Shown here: piece by piece, positions 8,368 to 17,650 of the stretch
Position numbering within the stretch: the stretch's first letter is position 1
Layout of the letters: the number at the start of each line of letters is the position of its first letter
Origin: DASQZK01 sp963764345
Lineage (GTDB): Bacteria; Bacteroidota; Bacteroidia; Bacteroidales; GCA-2748055
NCBI GenBank assembly: GCA_963764345.1
Contig: CAVXSF010000015.1
Location: forward strand, 124,001 to 188,000
DNA: 64,000 bases
Direction of reading: 5' to 3'
The notes under the pieces: generated by a model
Told to the model about the DNA's origin: nothing
What the model saw: the letters and a program-made list of their open reading frames with translations, nothing else
The model's database searches: none
Made by a program: the position numbers and the translations under genes

Positions 8368-9142
8368 ATGAAAACGTTAAAAATCATCTCATGGAATGTG
8401 AATGGTATCCGGGCCATGGTGAAAAAAGGATTGTACGATACGGTAAAGCAGCTTAACCCTGACATCTTTTGTGTTCAGGAAACGAAAGCGCAGGATGATG
8501 TATTAAATGAAATTGCCGGGGAAATGACTGGATTATGAGGTCTACTCTAATTCGGCCGAGAAGAAGGGTTATTCAGGCACAGCTGTATTCACGCGTATCA
8601 AACCGGAAAATCATCACAATGATATAGGAAAGGAAGAGCACGATCAGGAGGGACGTGTCGTCACCCTTGAATATGATACCTTTTACCTGGTAAATGCCTA
8701 TATTCCGAATTCAGGACAGGGCTTAAAACGACTGGAATACCGTCATAGCTGGGATTTAGAAATGCTGGATTTTATAAAGAAACTGGATCAGAAAAAGCCG
8801 GTGATATTCACCGGTGATTTTAACGTAGCTCATGAACCCATTGATCTTGCCAGACCAAAACAGAATTACGACAAAACTGCGGGCTATACACAGGTTGAAA
8901 TCGATGGTTTCCAAAATCTCATTGATGGCGGATTTATCGATACCTTCAGACATTTCCATAAGGACAAAGTTCAATATACCTTCTGGAATCAGCGGTTTAA
9001 TGCACGGGGGAACAACGTGGGATGGCGCATTGATTATTTTCTGGTGAGTGAACGGTTTATAGACCGGGTGTTGGAAGCATCAATCCTTGATGAAATAATG
9101 GGTTCCGATCATTGTCCGGTTTCCCTTGATATCGAAGTCTGA
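8368..9142 (+). CDS. xth: Exodeoxyribonuclease III / AP endonuclease, broken by a single-base frameshift near 8530
   Basis: The enzyme nicks DNA at abasic sites and removes nucleotides 3' to 5'. From ATG 8368 the frame encodes MKTLKIISWNVNGIRA and the metal ligand Glu in VQETKA, then hits TGA at 8536. From 8531 the next frame continues without interruption: DYEVYSNSAEKKGYSGTAVFTR, written here as DYEVYSNSAEKKG then YSGTAVFTR, followed by TGDFNVAHEP, GWRIDYFLVS and the terminal SDHCPVSLDIEV. Removing one G from the GG at 8530-8531 restores a normal protein of about 258 residues with every catalytic motif. The clean repair and lack of other decay point to a sequencing insertion or a very recent mutation. 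It closes the damage-repair neighbourhood that starts with SRAP. Confidence 0.88.
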
Positions 9143-9239
9143 GGTTTCCTGTCGAAGATTTCATGCTGGGATCATAGCGCTATCATCCATTTTGTAATGT
9201 TCCTGCGAACAGTTCCTCATTTCATTTCCTGGAATTTAG

Positions 9240-9247
9240 TATCTTTA
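9240..9247 (+). promoter_or_regulatory. Possible -7 element TATCTTTA for the TolB-like gene
   Basis: TATCTTTA resembles TAnnTTTG with one mismatch and shares the TTAGTATCTT context with the element before xth. It lies 60 bp before the ATG chosen at 9307, which supports that start over the upstream one at 9256. Confidence 0.4.
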
Positions 9248-9306
9248 TTCTGCCGTTGGTTACCATATTTCAGTGTAACGTTCTGGAAATTCAAAAATCT
9301 AAGACC

Positions 9307-10833
9307 ATGAAACCCAATTTTACCCCCGTTTTCGGTTCATCACTAACCGCCTTGTTATTATTCATTTCTACGTCACAAGCCTCACTTGCCCAAGACAGCA
9401 AACCTGGCATTTTTAATCACAGCTCCGATGTCGGACAGGTTAAGCTAAGCGGAAGTTCGTCGTACGACAATACGACTCAAACCTACACCATCACAGGTGC
9501 CGGAGAGAACATGTGGTTTGGGAAAGATGAATTTCACTTTGTCTGGAAGGAGGTGAAAGGGGACTTTCTCATTCGGGCAAGGATGAAATTTAAAGGTGAA
9601 GGTGCGGTAGCTCACCGGAAGATGGGACTGATGATCCGTGACAGCCTGACTACAGGATCGCCACAGGTGAGTGCAGTTATTCACGGTGACGGGCTTACGT
9701 CTTTTCAATTTCGCAGGCAATCAGGAATCGATACCGAAGAAAAGAAATTTGATCTTTCCGCACCTGATGTGGTTCAGCTTGAGAGGAGAGGTGACCTTTT
9801 TATCATGTCTGCAGCCAGGTCAGGTCAGCCATTCGATACCGTTCAACTTGAAGGAATAACGTTAGGTTCCAGTGTTTATATCGGCCTTTTCGTATGTTCG
9901 CATAATCCTGATGTACTTGAAACGGCAACCTTCGATAATGTCAGGCTGGTGTACCCTGCCGGAGCGGATCTTGTTCCGTATCATGATTACCTGGGCAGTC
10001 ACCTGGAAGTCATGGACATCGCCACCGGACATCGCAGGGTGCTGTATTCCGTTCCCTACTCCATCCAGGCACCTAACTGGACAAAGGACGGTAAGAACCT
10101 TATTTATAACAGCAAAGGGTTATTGTTTACCTATAATCTGCTGAGCAGCCGGATCAAAAAAATCAATACGGGGAAATGTCTGAATAACAATAACGACCAT
10201 GTTCTTTCCTTTGACGGGAAAATGCTTGGTATCAGCAATCTCAGTGACGAAAATTCCACTTCGATGGTATATACTGTTCCGGTAAGCGGTGGAAACCCTT
10301 TCCAGGTCACACCGAAAGGGCCCTCCTATCTTCACGGGTGGTCACCAGATGGTCAGTACCTTATCTATACAGGGCAACGGAACGGCAATTTCGACATCTA
10401 CCGTATACCGGTTATGGGAGGGGAAGAGGTCAGGCTTACAGATGCAAAAGGTCTGGATGACGGTTCTGAATACAGTCCGGACGGGAATTACATCTATTTC
10501 AATTCAGCCCGGACCGGCACTATGCAGATCTGGAGGATGAAAGCCGACGGCAGCGGGCAGAAGCAGCTTACCTTTGATGTGTATAACGATTGGTTCCCGC
10601 ATATTTCTCCCGATGGCAAAACCATCATTTTCATCTCTTTTGGTCCTGATGTTGATGCCCAGGATCACCCTTTTTACAAGCATGTCTATATCAGGATGAT
10701 GCCTGCCGGTGGCGGCAAACCAAAAGTGATAGCCTATCTGTATGGTGGGCAGGGCACGATGAATGTTCCCAACTGGTCACCCGATGGTAAACACATTGCT
10801 TTTGTAAGTAATTCGGGCATGCCGAATCTATAA
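9307..10833 (+). CDS. Secreted TolB-like beta-propeller protein
   Basis: The start at 9307 gives a good signal peptide (MKPNF...LTALLLFISTSQASLAQ); an upstream ATG at 9256 would place 17 polar residues before it. Residues about 35-215 resemble a laminin-G/DUF1349-like beta-sandwich (MWFGKDEFHFVWKEVKGDF, GLMIRDSLTTGSPQVS). The rest is a WD40-like/PD40 propeller with repeated WSPDGQYLIYT, YSPDGNYIYFNS and ISPDGKTIIFIS blades, ending WSPDGKHIAFVSNSG. It is about 508 residues and periplasmic or surface-facing. Similar proteins are annotated as TolB-family, but no Tol-Pal genes are near, so an enzymatic or carbohydrate-binding role is possible. It stands alone between xth and the nuo operon. Confidence 0.8.
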   Translation: MKPNFTPVFGSSLTALLLFISTSQASLAQDSKPGIFNHSSDVGQVKLSGSSSYDNTTQTYTITGAGENMWFGKDEFHFVWKEVKGDFLIRARMKFKGEGAVAHRKMGLMIRDSLTTGSPQVSAVIHGDGLTSFQFRRQSGIDTEEKKFDLSAPDVVQLERRGDLFIMSAARSGQPFDTVQLEGITLGSSVYIGLFVCSHNPDVLETATFDNVRLVYPAGADLVPYHDYLGSHLEVMDIATGHRRVLYSVPYSIQAPNWTKDGKNLIYNSKGLLFTYNLLSSRIKKINTGKCLNNNNDHVLSFDGKMLGISNLSDENSTSMVYTVPVSGGNPFQVTPKGPSYLHGWSPDGQYLIYTGQRNGNFDIYRIPVMGGEEVRLTDAKGLDDGSEYSPDGNYIYFNSARTGTMQIWRMKADGSGQKQLTFDVYNDWFPHISPDGKTIIFISFGPDVDAQDHPFYKHVYIRMMPAGGGKPKVIAYLYGGQGTMNVPNWSPDGKHIAFVSNSGMPNL

Positions 10834-11335
10834 GGACATCGTGGAAAAATTGTCGCAGACCGAAGGCGGAACTGGAAATTACATCCGGCCGTTACCACTC
10901 AAGGCATGGTTAGTGAAAAATTTATCTTGACGGATCCTGCGGTGAAAGTTAACGTATGGCAGAGTTCAATTTTTCAGAAAGGTGGGATTCATGATCAGGT
11001 GTTTAAGCAAACCTTTGCAGGAGAACTTTTACATGCAGTGCTCATGGGATGCTGTTTTGCGTCTTTTGCGCCTTTTGCGCGGGGATGGACAGTATGTCAA
11101 AGAATGTCTTCTTAGCGATTGGGACCCTCCCCCACCACCGCCACCAAAACGCCCTTTTATGGCAAAATCATTCAAAAATCAGCGTCCAATTCATGCTTTT
11201 TTTATCAAAATTTATTAACAATCTGAAACTTCGATATTCGTCATTATACGATTGTTAATAACTCTCCGGTTTACTACCCGGCTCAATACGGATTTTCAGA
11301 CCGGAAAAAAGACAGGTTGCTGTTGCTGATCCGGA
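10834..11335. other. Convergent intergenic region, TolB-like gene / nuoN
   Basis: No convincing gene. The stretch has low-complexity parts (GCGTCTTTTGCGCCTTTTGC at 11058-11077 and a CCACC-rich part near 11128-11148) and the inverted repeat at 11212-11261. The small open frames here overlap in several phases and have no recognisable product. Confidence 0.45.
11212..11261. terminator. 12-bp perfect inverted repeat TTATTAACAATC-N26-GATTGTTAATAA
   Basis: Arms at 11212-11223 and 11250-11261 lie between the convergent TolB-like gene and nuoN, about 75 bp beyond the nuoN stop on the minus strand. It may terminate the nuo transcript, but the AT-only stem and 26-base loop are weak for that. The arm core TTATTAACA is shared with the palindrome at 391-413, so a protein-binding site is an alternative. 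Confidence 0.4.
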
Positions 11336-12763
11336 CTATAATCCGCCGCCTGCAATACCCACAAGACGGATCAGTACCGAAGGGTAAACTCCGATGACGA
11401 CCAACAGGATACTTAGTGAGAACAGGAGAACAGTCTGCCATTTGTTGCCTTCGGCTTCAACGGCCACACTGGCGTCTTCCTCCCGGCTCAGCATATAGAC
11501 AATAATCCGCAGGTAATAGAAAAGCCCGATAGTACTTCCGATAACCAAAATGATCACCAGCCACCATAATTCCCCTCTTACGCCTGCAAGAAGAACATAG
11601 AATTTGCTGATGAATCCAGCCGTGAGCGGCAGGCCGGCAAGTGAGAACAGCATAATAGTAAATGCCACGGCAATCCAGGGTTTGCGCCAGAATAGTCCCT
11701 TGAACTGATCAATTAAGGATGCATCTGATTCTATTCCTGACAGGTAGCTGATGATGCCAAAGGCTCCCGTAATGGTGATCATATATACGGTAAGGTAAAA
11801 GGCAGAGGCTTCGATGCCGAGGTCTCCGGCAGCAAGAAAGGCAACGAGGAGATAACCAAGATGGGCAATCGATGAGTAAGCCAGGATTTTTTTAACACTT
11901 TTTTCCATCAGGGCAAGCAGGTTCCCGATAAGCATGGAAGCTCCGGAAATGATACTGAGAAAAAGCAACATAGAGGTTAGTGAATAGGCATTTGTTTCGG
12001 TGATAAATCTTAGCAGAAATGCAAAAACGCCGGCCTTGGATACAGTAGCCACCAGTGCACTCACAGGTGCGGGGGCCCCCTCATAAACATCGGGCGTCCA
12101 TAAATGGAAAGGTACCAGTGCCAGTTTAAATCCGATCCCGCCAAGCATGAAAGCAAAACCTGCAAGACTAATGACATTTTCACTACCCAGTGATATAAAT
12201 GTTCCCAGGTCGGGGAAGTACATGGTTCCTGAGACAGAGTAAACCAGGCCCATTCCGAAGAGGATAAGGGCTGATGAAACGGCTGCCAGGATCAGGTACT
12301 TAAGTCCGGCTTCGATAGACTGTTCCCGCTCTCTCAGAAATGCCAGCAATACATAAAGGGAAGTGCTCAGCAGTTCGAGACCCAGGAAAAAAGTTATAAA
12401 ATGGTTACATGTCACCAGGGTAATGGACCCGAGAGTGGCAAGAAGAAGTAAAATATAATATTCCTCGACGTCTTCTGCTCTTTTTTTAATGTAGGGATAT
12501 GAGATCAGAAGGATGATTGCGGAGGCAAAGATGATCATGCCGGTAAATAGTTTACTGAAATGATCTACAATCAGGAGATTTGAAATTTCGACACTGCTAT
12601 CTGCCTGAAAAAAAAGTGCGCAGAAGGAGGCTGCCAGAATCAGGAAAGCCATTATTCCGGTAAACAGATGATGCCGTTTTATGGCAATTGAAAGGAGCAG
12701 TAGGATTGCTCCAGCAGCAATGATCAGCATTGGAAGCATGGCTGTAATTTCTTTACCGGTCAA
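11336..12763 (-). CDS. nuoN: NADH-quinone oxidoreductase subunit N
   Basis: This 475-residue antiporter-like subunit of the complex I membrane arm is the last gene of the nuo operon. It is a chain of about 14 hydrophobic helices and shows the family's pumping residues in context: the glutamate of LGLELLSTSLY, lysine-containing AGLKYLILAAVSSALILFG (split as AGLKYLILA and AVSSALILFG), and FHLWTPDVYEGAP. The N-terminus MTGKEITAMLPMLIIAAG aligns well with other NuoN proteins, so 12763 is chosen although it overlaps the end of nuoM by 11 bp. That overlap suggests translational coupling. The stop is followed by a convergent spacer with an inverted repeat. Confidence 0.95.
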   Translation of the reverse strand: MTGKEITAMLPMLIIAAGAILLLLSIAIKRHHLFTGIMAFLILAASFCALFFQADSSVEISNLLIVDHFSKLFTGMIIFASAIILLISYPYIKKRAEDVEEYYILLLLATLGSITLVTCNHFITFFLGLELLSTSLYVLLAFLREREQSIEAGLKYLILAAVSSALILFGMGLVYSVSGTMYFPDLGTFISLGSENVISLAGFAFMLGGIGFKLALVPFHLWTPDVYEGAPAPVSALVATVSKAGVFAFLLRFITETNAYSLTSMLLFLSIISGASMLIGNLLALMEKSVKKILAYSSIAHLGYLLVAFLAAGDLGIEASAFYLTVYMITITGAFGIISYLSGIESDASLIDQFKGLFWRKPWIAVAFTIMLFSLAGLPLTAGFISKFYVLLAGVRGELWWLVIILVIGSTIGLFYYLRIIVYMLSREEDASVAVEAEGNKWQTVLLFSLSILLVVIGVYPSVLIRLVGIAGGGL

Positions 12764-14369
12764 GGGTTACCTCCTTTCTTTTCAGGAATGGGACGTCAGT
12801 CTTCTCCGGGTTTCCCTCTTCTTTAAGAGCTGTTATGAACTGATGATTCTCCCAGTTAAAGGTTACAGATGATTGCCCCGCATCCGGACGGGTTTGATTC
12901 TGAATGTCCGGAGCTTGTTCTGGCTCACCCAACGTTTTAAATATGGGTTTTGGATATAATCCCAAAATCACCACCGGTACCATCAGTAATCCCAGTATGA
13001 TGGCTTCCCTTACCGAGACATCCTGAAGTTTATCCCTGGTGGCTTTATGCCCGAAAAACACTTTTTGTATCAACAACAAGGCATAAATTGCAGAGGCAAT
13101 CAAACCCAGGCTGGCGAGAATGGAAAGGGCCGGATAGCTTTGATAGCTGCCAAGTAAAATGGTGAATTCTGCAATGAAATTGGCAAGGCCGGGAAGGCCA
13201 AGAGAGGCCATGGCGAAAAGCATTCCAAAACTTCCGAGTCCAGGCATATCCGCCCATAATCCTCCCATTTTGCTGAAATCCCGGCTGTGAATCCGTTCCT
13301 GGATAATCCCGGCGATAATGAAGAGGGCTCCCGTGCTTAAGGCATGAGCCACAATTTGCATTACCACTCCTTTCATAGCTATTTCATTGAACGAATAGAT
13401 TCCAAGAACGATGAAGCCCATATGACTGATGCTCGTATAGGCAACCAGCCGTTTCAGATCGGTTTGGGCAAAAGCCAGCTTAGCTCCGTACAATACGCCT
13501 GCCACTCCAATGATCATGGCATAGGGCGCAATGACCACAGACAGGTCATGGAATAACGGCAAAATGAACCTGATCATTCCATAAGCGCCTGTTTTCAGCA
13601 TCAGGCCGGCCAGTATCAGGCTGCCAGCGGTAGGTGCTTCTGTGTGGGCATCAGGTAGCCAGGTATGAAACGGGATGACCGGCAGTTTTACGGCGAATGC
13701 CAGCAGGAAGCCGGTCATCAGAAGGGCTGTCATAACCGGTGAAGCTGTAAATCCGGAAAGTTCTGAAAGGTCAAAGCTGTATATTCCGGTTTGGTGAGCG
13801 TGGATAAAATAAATTCCCAGAATGGATAAAAGCATCAGGAGGCCACTTCCCTGTGTGAACAAAAAGAATTTATAGGCTGCATAAATCCGTTTTTCATGGC
13901 CCCATAACGCAATGATAAAATACATGGGAATAAGCATCACTTCCCAGAAAAAGTAAAACAAGAACAGGTCCATGGCCACAAAGACACCGCTGATCCCGGC
14001 TAAAAGAAACATTATATTGAAGTGGAAAAATCCAACTCTTTGGTCGATTTCTTTCCAGGAGATAAGTACTGCAAGAATTCCAAGAAAAAGAGTCAGCAGC
14101 AACAGAATCATGCTAAGACCGTCCATAGCGAGGTGAAAACGGATTCCCAGTTGTGGTATCCACTCGTGATTAAACTCCAGAATCCATGGTTTATTTGTCG
14201 CAATGCCCGGATTGAAATAGCTATCTGCCCACAGACTGGTCATAGCCACTATGCTGATAAGCAGGCTTGACAGAGCGATCCAGCGGGGTGCCGTTTTGCT
14301 CCAAAGGCCGGACATCCAGGATAAGAGTCCGGCAAACATCAGGAATAATATAAGCCAGAAAAGTATCAT
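12753..14369 (-). CDS. nuoM: NADH-quinone oxidoreductase subunit M
   Basis: This 538-residue proton-pumping, antiporter-like subunit of complex I has about 14 membrane helices. Family signatures include the key glutamate region FFWEVMLIPMYF, the lysine region YKFFLFTQGSG, and FHTWLPDAHTEAPTAGS. The start at 14369 (MILFWLILFLMF) is preferred over a longer reading to 14429: its ATG overlaps the TGA of nuoL in an ATGA arrangement, while the longer version adds 20 polar residues inside nuoL. The C-terminal tail after about residue 490 is polar and variable. nuoN follows with an 11-bp overlap. Confidence 0.95.
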   Translation of the reverse strand: MILFWLILFLMFAGLLSWMSGLWSKTAPRWIALSSLLISIVAMTSLWADSYFNPGIATNKPWILEFNHEWIPQLGIRFHLAMDGLSMILLLLTLFLGILAVLISWKEIDQRVGFFHFNIMFLLAGISGVFVAMDLFLFYFFWEVMLIPMYFIIALWGHEKRIYAAYKFFLFTQGSGLLMLLSILGIYFIHAHQTGIYSFDLSELSGFTASPVMTALLMTGFLLAFAVKLPVIPFHTWLPDAHTEAPTAGSLILAGLMLKTGAYGMIRFILPLFHDLSVVIAPYAMIIGVAGVLYGAKLAFAQTDLKRLVAYTSISHMGFIVLGIYSFNEIAMKGVVMQIVAHALSTGALFIIAGIIQERIHSRDFSKMGGLWADMPGLGSFGMLFAMASLGLPGLANFIAEFTILLGSYQSYPALSILASLGLIASAIYALLLIQKVFFGHKATRDKLQDVSVREAIILGLLMVPVVILGLYPKPIFKTLGEPEQAPDIQNQTRPDAGQSSVTFNWENHQFITALKEEGNPEKTDVPFLKRKEVTLDR

Positions 14370-16243
14370 AAGAATACAGTTATTGTAAACCCGATTATCA
14401 CTCCAATGACGATTAAGGCCAGGTACCACCTCAATTTTCCGTTTTGACTCAGCAATACCCCTTTATGGATAAAGGTTATCAATGCTGCCAGTCCATCATA
14501 TATACTATCGACAAAGTCATTGCGGTTAATTTGAGCCAGACGGACAACAGGATGCACGAAAAGGGTGTCATAAAGCTCATCAAATTTCCATCCGTCATGC
14601 CAGAAACGGTACAGGAATCGTCCTGCCGGCTTCTGTTTCCATTTATAAACGGTCAGGGGAGCTTTGATGTAAAGGAAATACGCTGCCAGTAGTCCGGCGA
14701 TAACCGTAATTCCTGAAACGGTTTTCAGAATAAGGTCAGTTCCCATAGGGTTTTCTCCGGTAAATGCAGGCAGGCTTTTATTCAGGAAGGTGATAAAGGT
14801 ATGATGTGAGGAAACGTTGATATAGCCTCCTACGACCGACAGGAAGGCAAGGATAATCAATGGAATGGCCATCAGGGGAGACATTTTCCCTTCGGGTTCC
14901 ATTTTTGCATCACCAAAGAATGTAATGAATACCATCCTGAAAGTATACAGTGCTGTTAGTCCGGCACCGGTCAGTCCTGCAAGCCAGAGCAGGGTCCCTC
15001 CCTTTTCCGTTGAGAAGACATCGGAGAGGATAAGATCTTTGCTGAAGAATCCTGCGGTGATAAGGGGGAGTGCTGAAAGTGAAGCAGCTCCGGCCAGGAA
15101 AGTATAGAACACCACCGGCATTTTTTTTCGCAGACCACCCATTTTGAACATGTTATGCTCATGGCCGAGGTTTATGATGATTACGCCTGCAGCCAGGAAG
15201 AGTAGTGCTTTGAAGAAAGCATGGATGAAAAAGTGAAATACTGCGGCCGACCACGCCCCTACACCTAATGCGAGGAACATATATCCGATTTGTGAGATGG
15301 TGGAATAAGCGAGCACACGTTTGATGTCTTCCTGCACCAGTGCGCTGAAGCCGGCAATCAGAAGTGTTACTGCCCCGATGATAGCCACCAGTTCCATGAT
15401 TGAGGGAGCCAGCATGAATATCGGATTGGTGCGGGCGATAAGATACACTCCGGCGGTTACCATGGTTGCAGCATGGATAAGCGCACTTACCGGCGAGGGT
15501 CCGGCCATAGCGTCGGGGAGCCACGTCTGAAGGGGAAGCTGAGCAGACTTACCTACAGCTCCACCCAGGAGCAGCAGGGCTGCTATCTTCGGATCAGCAG
15601 AACCTGATGCCCATACAACGGGTGCTGATTGAAGGATATCGTGAATATTGAGGGTGCCGAAAGCCCTGTACAGGAAAAACAGTCCGACCGCCATAGCTGT
15701 ATCCCCTATCCTGGTAACAATAAAGGCTTTTCTTGCAGCATAGCCGTTTTCCGGATCTTTATACCAGAATCCGATCAGGAGGTACGAACAAAGACCGACA
15801 CCCTCCCATCCCAGATACAGAAGGAGCAGATTGCCGGCCATGACCAGGATCAGCATGGAGGCGGTGAAAAGGTTCATCCAGGCGAAAAAGCGGGAAAGAC
15901 CTTCTTCATCTTTCATGAAATAAGATGAATAGAGGTGGATAAGGAAGCTGACGAAGGTTATAATAAAAATGAATATCATGGAAAGGGAATCGAGGTAGAA
16001 GCCAACGTTAACAGACAACCCCGGGATATCTATCCATGACCATAAGCGGAGGGTAAAAGCGCCTTCACCGGAAAACCGGGCCGTAAAGCTTATCCATTCG
16101 AGTATTGCCAGTATGGCGCTGAGGGCAACCGACGAAACACCGATGATTGATGAAGTGCGACGTCCAAGCCTTTTACCAGACAGGCTTAATACCAGGAAAC
16201 CGGTGAGCGGTAAGAGTGGTATAATCCATAAAAACCCGAGCAT
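14366..16243 (-). CDS. nuoL: NADH-quinone oxidoreductase subunit L
   Basis: At 625 residues this is the distal antiporter-like subunit of the complex I membrane arm. Recognisable parts are LLYLGWEGVGLCSYLLIGFW (membrane glutamate), the TRIGDTAMAVGLFFL helix, LQTWLPDAMAGPSPVSALIH, and a C-terminal extension with the long lateral helix (about 520-600) ending in a final membrane segment. Length is close to the usual 610-650. It starts six bases after the nuoK stop and ends in the ATGA overlap with nuoM, so the membrane-arm genes are tightly coupled. Confidence 0.96.
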   Translation of the reverse strand: MLGFLWIIPLLPLTGFLVLSLSGKRLGRRTSSIIGVSSVALSAILAILEWISFTARFSGEGAFTLRLWSWIDIPGLSVNVGFYLDSLSMIFIFIITFVSFLIHLYSSYFMKDEEGLSRFFAWMNLFTASMLILVMAGNLLLLYLGWEGVGLCSYLLIGFWYKDPENGYAARKAFIVTRIGDTAMAVGLFFLYRAFGTLNIHDILQSAPVVWASGSADPKIAALLLLGGAVGKSAQLPLQTWLPDAMAGPSPVSALIHAATMVTAGVYLIARTNPIFMLAPSIMELVAIIGAVTLLIAGFSALVQEDIKRVLAYSTISQIGYMFLALGVGAWSAAVFHFFIHAFFKALLFLAAGVIIINLGHEHNMFKMGGLRKKMPVVFYTFLAGAASLSALPLITAGFFSKDLILSDVFSTEKGGTLLWLAGLTGAGLTALYTFRMVFITFFGDAKMEPEGKMSPLMAIPLIILAFLSVVGGYINVSSHHTFITFLNKSLPAFTGENPMGTDLILKTVSGITVIAGLLAAYFLYIKAPLTVYKWKQKPAGRFLYRFWHDGWKFDELYDTLFVHPVVRLAQINRNDFVDSIYDGLAALITFIHKGVLLSQNGKLRWYLALIVIGVIIGFTITVFL

Positions 16244-16249
16244 AGCTGA

Positions 16250-16558
16250 TTATCCTTTTATTTTGTCAGCCTCATCCGAATCGAGGCTTTGAAACTTGTG
16301 ATATATTCTCAGAATAAGTGCCAGGCCTATTGAGACTTCAGCTGCAGCCATCGTCACAATAAAAATAAACATGACCTGCCCTTCCGGCTGAATCCATTTG
16401 GAACCGGCCAGCACGAATACGAATCCGGCGGCATTGAGCATGATCTCAATGGACAACAGAATATAGACCAGGTTTCTCCTCATCAGGGCACCCGTCAGGC
16501 CGATGAGAAAAAGCAAAGCGGCCACAATTAAACCATGTTCCATAGGAATTTCAATCAT
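16250..16558 (-). CDS. nuoK: NADH-quinone oxidoreductase subunit K
   Basis: This is a 102-residue, three-helix membrane subunit of complex I related to MrpC. It contains the two glutamates expected inside the membrane (SIEIMLNAAGF and TMAAAEVSIGLALIL). Its start overlaps the end of nuoJ by 8 bp. The size is standard for the family. Confidence 0.96.
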   Translation of the reverse strand: MIEIPMEHGLIVAALLFLIGLTGALMRRNLVYILLSIEIMLNAAGFVFVLAGSKWIQPEGQVMFIFIVTMAAAEVSIGLALILRIYHKFQSLDSDEADKIKG

Positions 16559-17081
16559 TTTGCCCTCCTTCCAGATATCGGTGATGAATAATTTTCTTCC
16601 GTTTACCGAGGTGGTAAGCGCCCATAATCCCTGCTGTAATCAGCAATCCTGCCAGTTCCACGGCTATGACATAAGGCCCGAACAAAGCCAGTCCCACCTT
16701 AACGGGCAGGATCTCATGTCCGGCAGTGTAATGACTTTCTGATCCTGAAAGGACAACTATGATTTCAACAGCCAGGATCAGTCCAAGCAGGGTTGGGCCT
16801 ATCCATACTTTCCCCTTCATCCAGGCTTTTTCCTGTTCTTCCTCTTCTTCGCCCAGGTTCAGCATCATCACCACAAAGACGAAAAGTACCATGATAGCCC
16901 CGGCATAAATGATGATTTCAAGTGCAGCGACAAAGGCAGCACCCAACAGGAAAAATATCAGAGCTACCGACAACAGGGAAATGATCATATAAAGCAGAGC
17001 ACTGAAGGCATTCTTACGGCTTATTACCATTATACTGGCTGCCAGAGCGACAAAGGATGAGATATAGAAAGCGGTATTCAT
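16551..17081 (-). CDS. nuoJ: NADH-quinone oxidoreductase subunit J
   Basis: A 176-residue membrane subunit with five predicted helices. The conserved third helix, with its pi-bulge region, reads IIIYAGAIMVLFVFVVMML, preceded by FVAALE. A polar acidic loop (GEEEEEQEKAW) follows. Its start overlaps the nuoI stop in ATGA fashion (17078-17081) and its end overlaps nuoK by 8 bp. Confidence 0.96.
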   Translation of the reverse strand: MNTAFYISSFVALAASIMVISRKNAFSALLYMIISLLSVALIFFLLGAAFVAALEIIIYAGAIMVLFVFVVMMLNLGEEEEEQEKAWMKGKVWIGPTLLGLILAVEIIVVLSGSESHYTAGHEILPVKVGLALFGPYVIAVELAGLLITAGIMGAYHLGKRKKIIHHRYLEGGQND

Positions 17082-17593
17082 GGCAGTAATGTTTTAGGAT
17101 CTGAAGGTTTCTCTTCCATTAATGCTTCGCCCTTTCCTTTCCCTCCTATCGCCATTCCGGAAACGTTATAATAATTATATCCATGATATTTCCCTTCCCC
17201 GTCGATAAGAAGATTCTCTTTTTCATAAACCATATTATTACGGTTGTATTCGCTCATCTCAACATCCGGAATAAGTTGAATGGCATAAGTAGGACATGCA
17301 TCTTCACAAAAACCGCAATAAATACACCTCGAAAAGTTGATCCTGAAAAATTCGGGATACCTTCGGCCATTTTCATCCTCAGTAGCCTGAAGAGAGATGC
17401 AGTCAACCGGACAGGCTGCCGCACAGAGATAGCATCCAACGCACCGTTCTCCTCCATCGGGGTCCCTGCTGAGAATAATCCTCCCTCTGTACCTTGGCGG
17501 AAGTTTTATCTTTTCTTCAGGGTACTCAACCGTAAGATTTTTCCTGAACAGATGCAAAAACACAATCCATATTGTCCTGATAAAACTGATCAT
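17078..17593 (-). CDS. nuoI: NADH-quinone oxidoreductase subunit I (two 4Fe-4S clusters)
   Basis: A 171-residue ferredoxin-like subunit carrying clusters N6a and N6b on the path to NuoB. The two complete motifs are CVGCYLCAAACPVDCI and CIYCGFCEDACPTYAI. The amphipathic N-terminus (FIRTIWIVFLHLFRKN) binds the membrane arm. It lies between nuoH and nuoJ as in most operons; the nuoJ overlap is four bases. A 57-bp gap separates it from nuoH, the largest gap between consecutive genes of the operon. Confidence 0.96.
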   Translation of the reverse strand: MISFIRTIWIVFLHLFRKNLTVEYPEEKIKLPPRYRGRIILSRDPDGGERCVGCYLCAAACPVDCISLQATEDENGRRYPEFFRINFSRCIYCGFCEDACPTYAIQLIPDVEMSEYNRNNMVYEKENLLIDGEGKYHGYNYYNVSGMAIGGKGKGEALMEEKPSDPKTLLP

Positions 17594-17650
17594 AACTTAT
17601 TTTTTTTCTTCCCTGACTTAAGAGCTAACAAATAAAACATTATTCCTGTT

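Noticed and set aside
10906..11258. Three overlapping small open frames after the TolB-like gene
   Set aside because: They overlap in different frames, include a run of prolines from a CCACC-rich stretch, and have no start signals or similarity I recognise.
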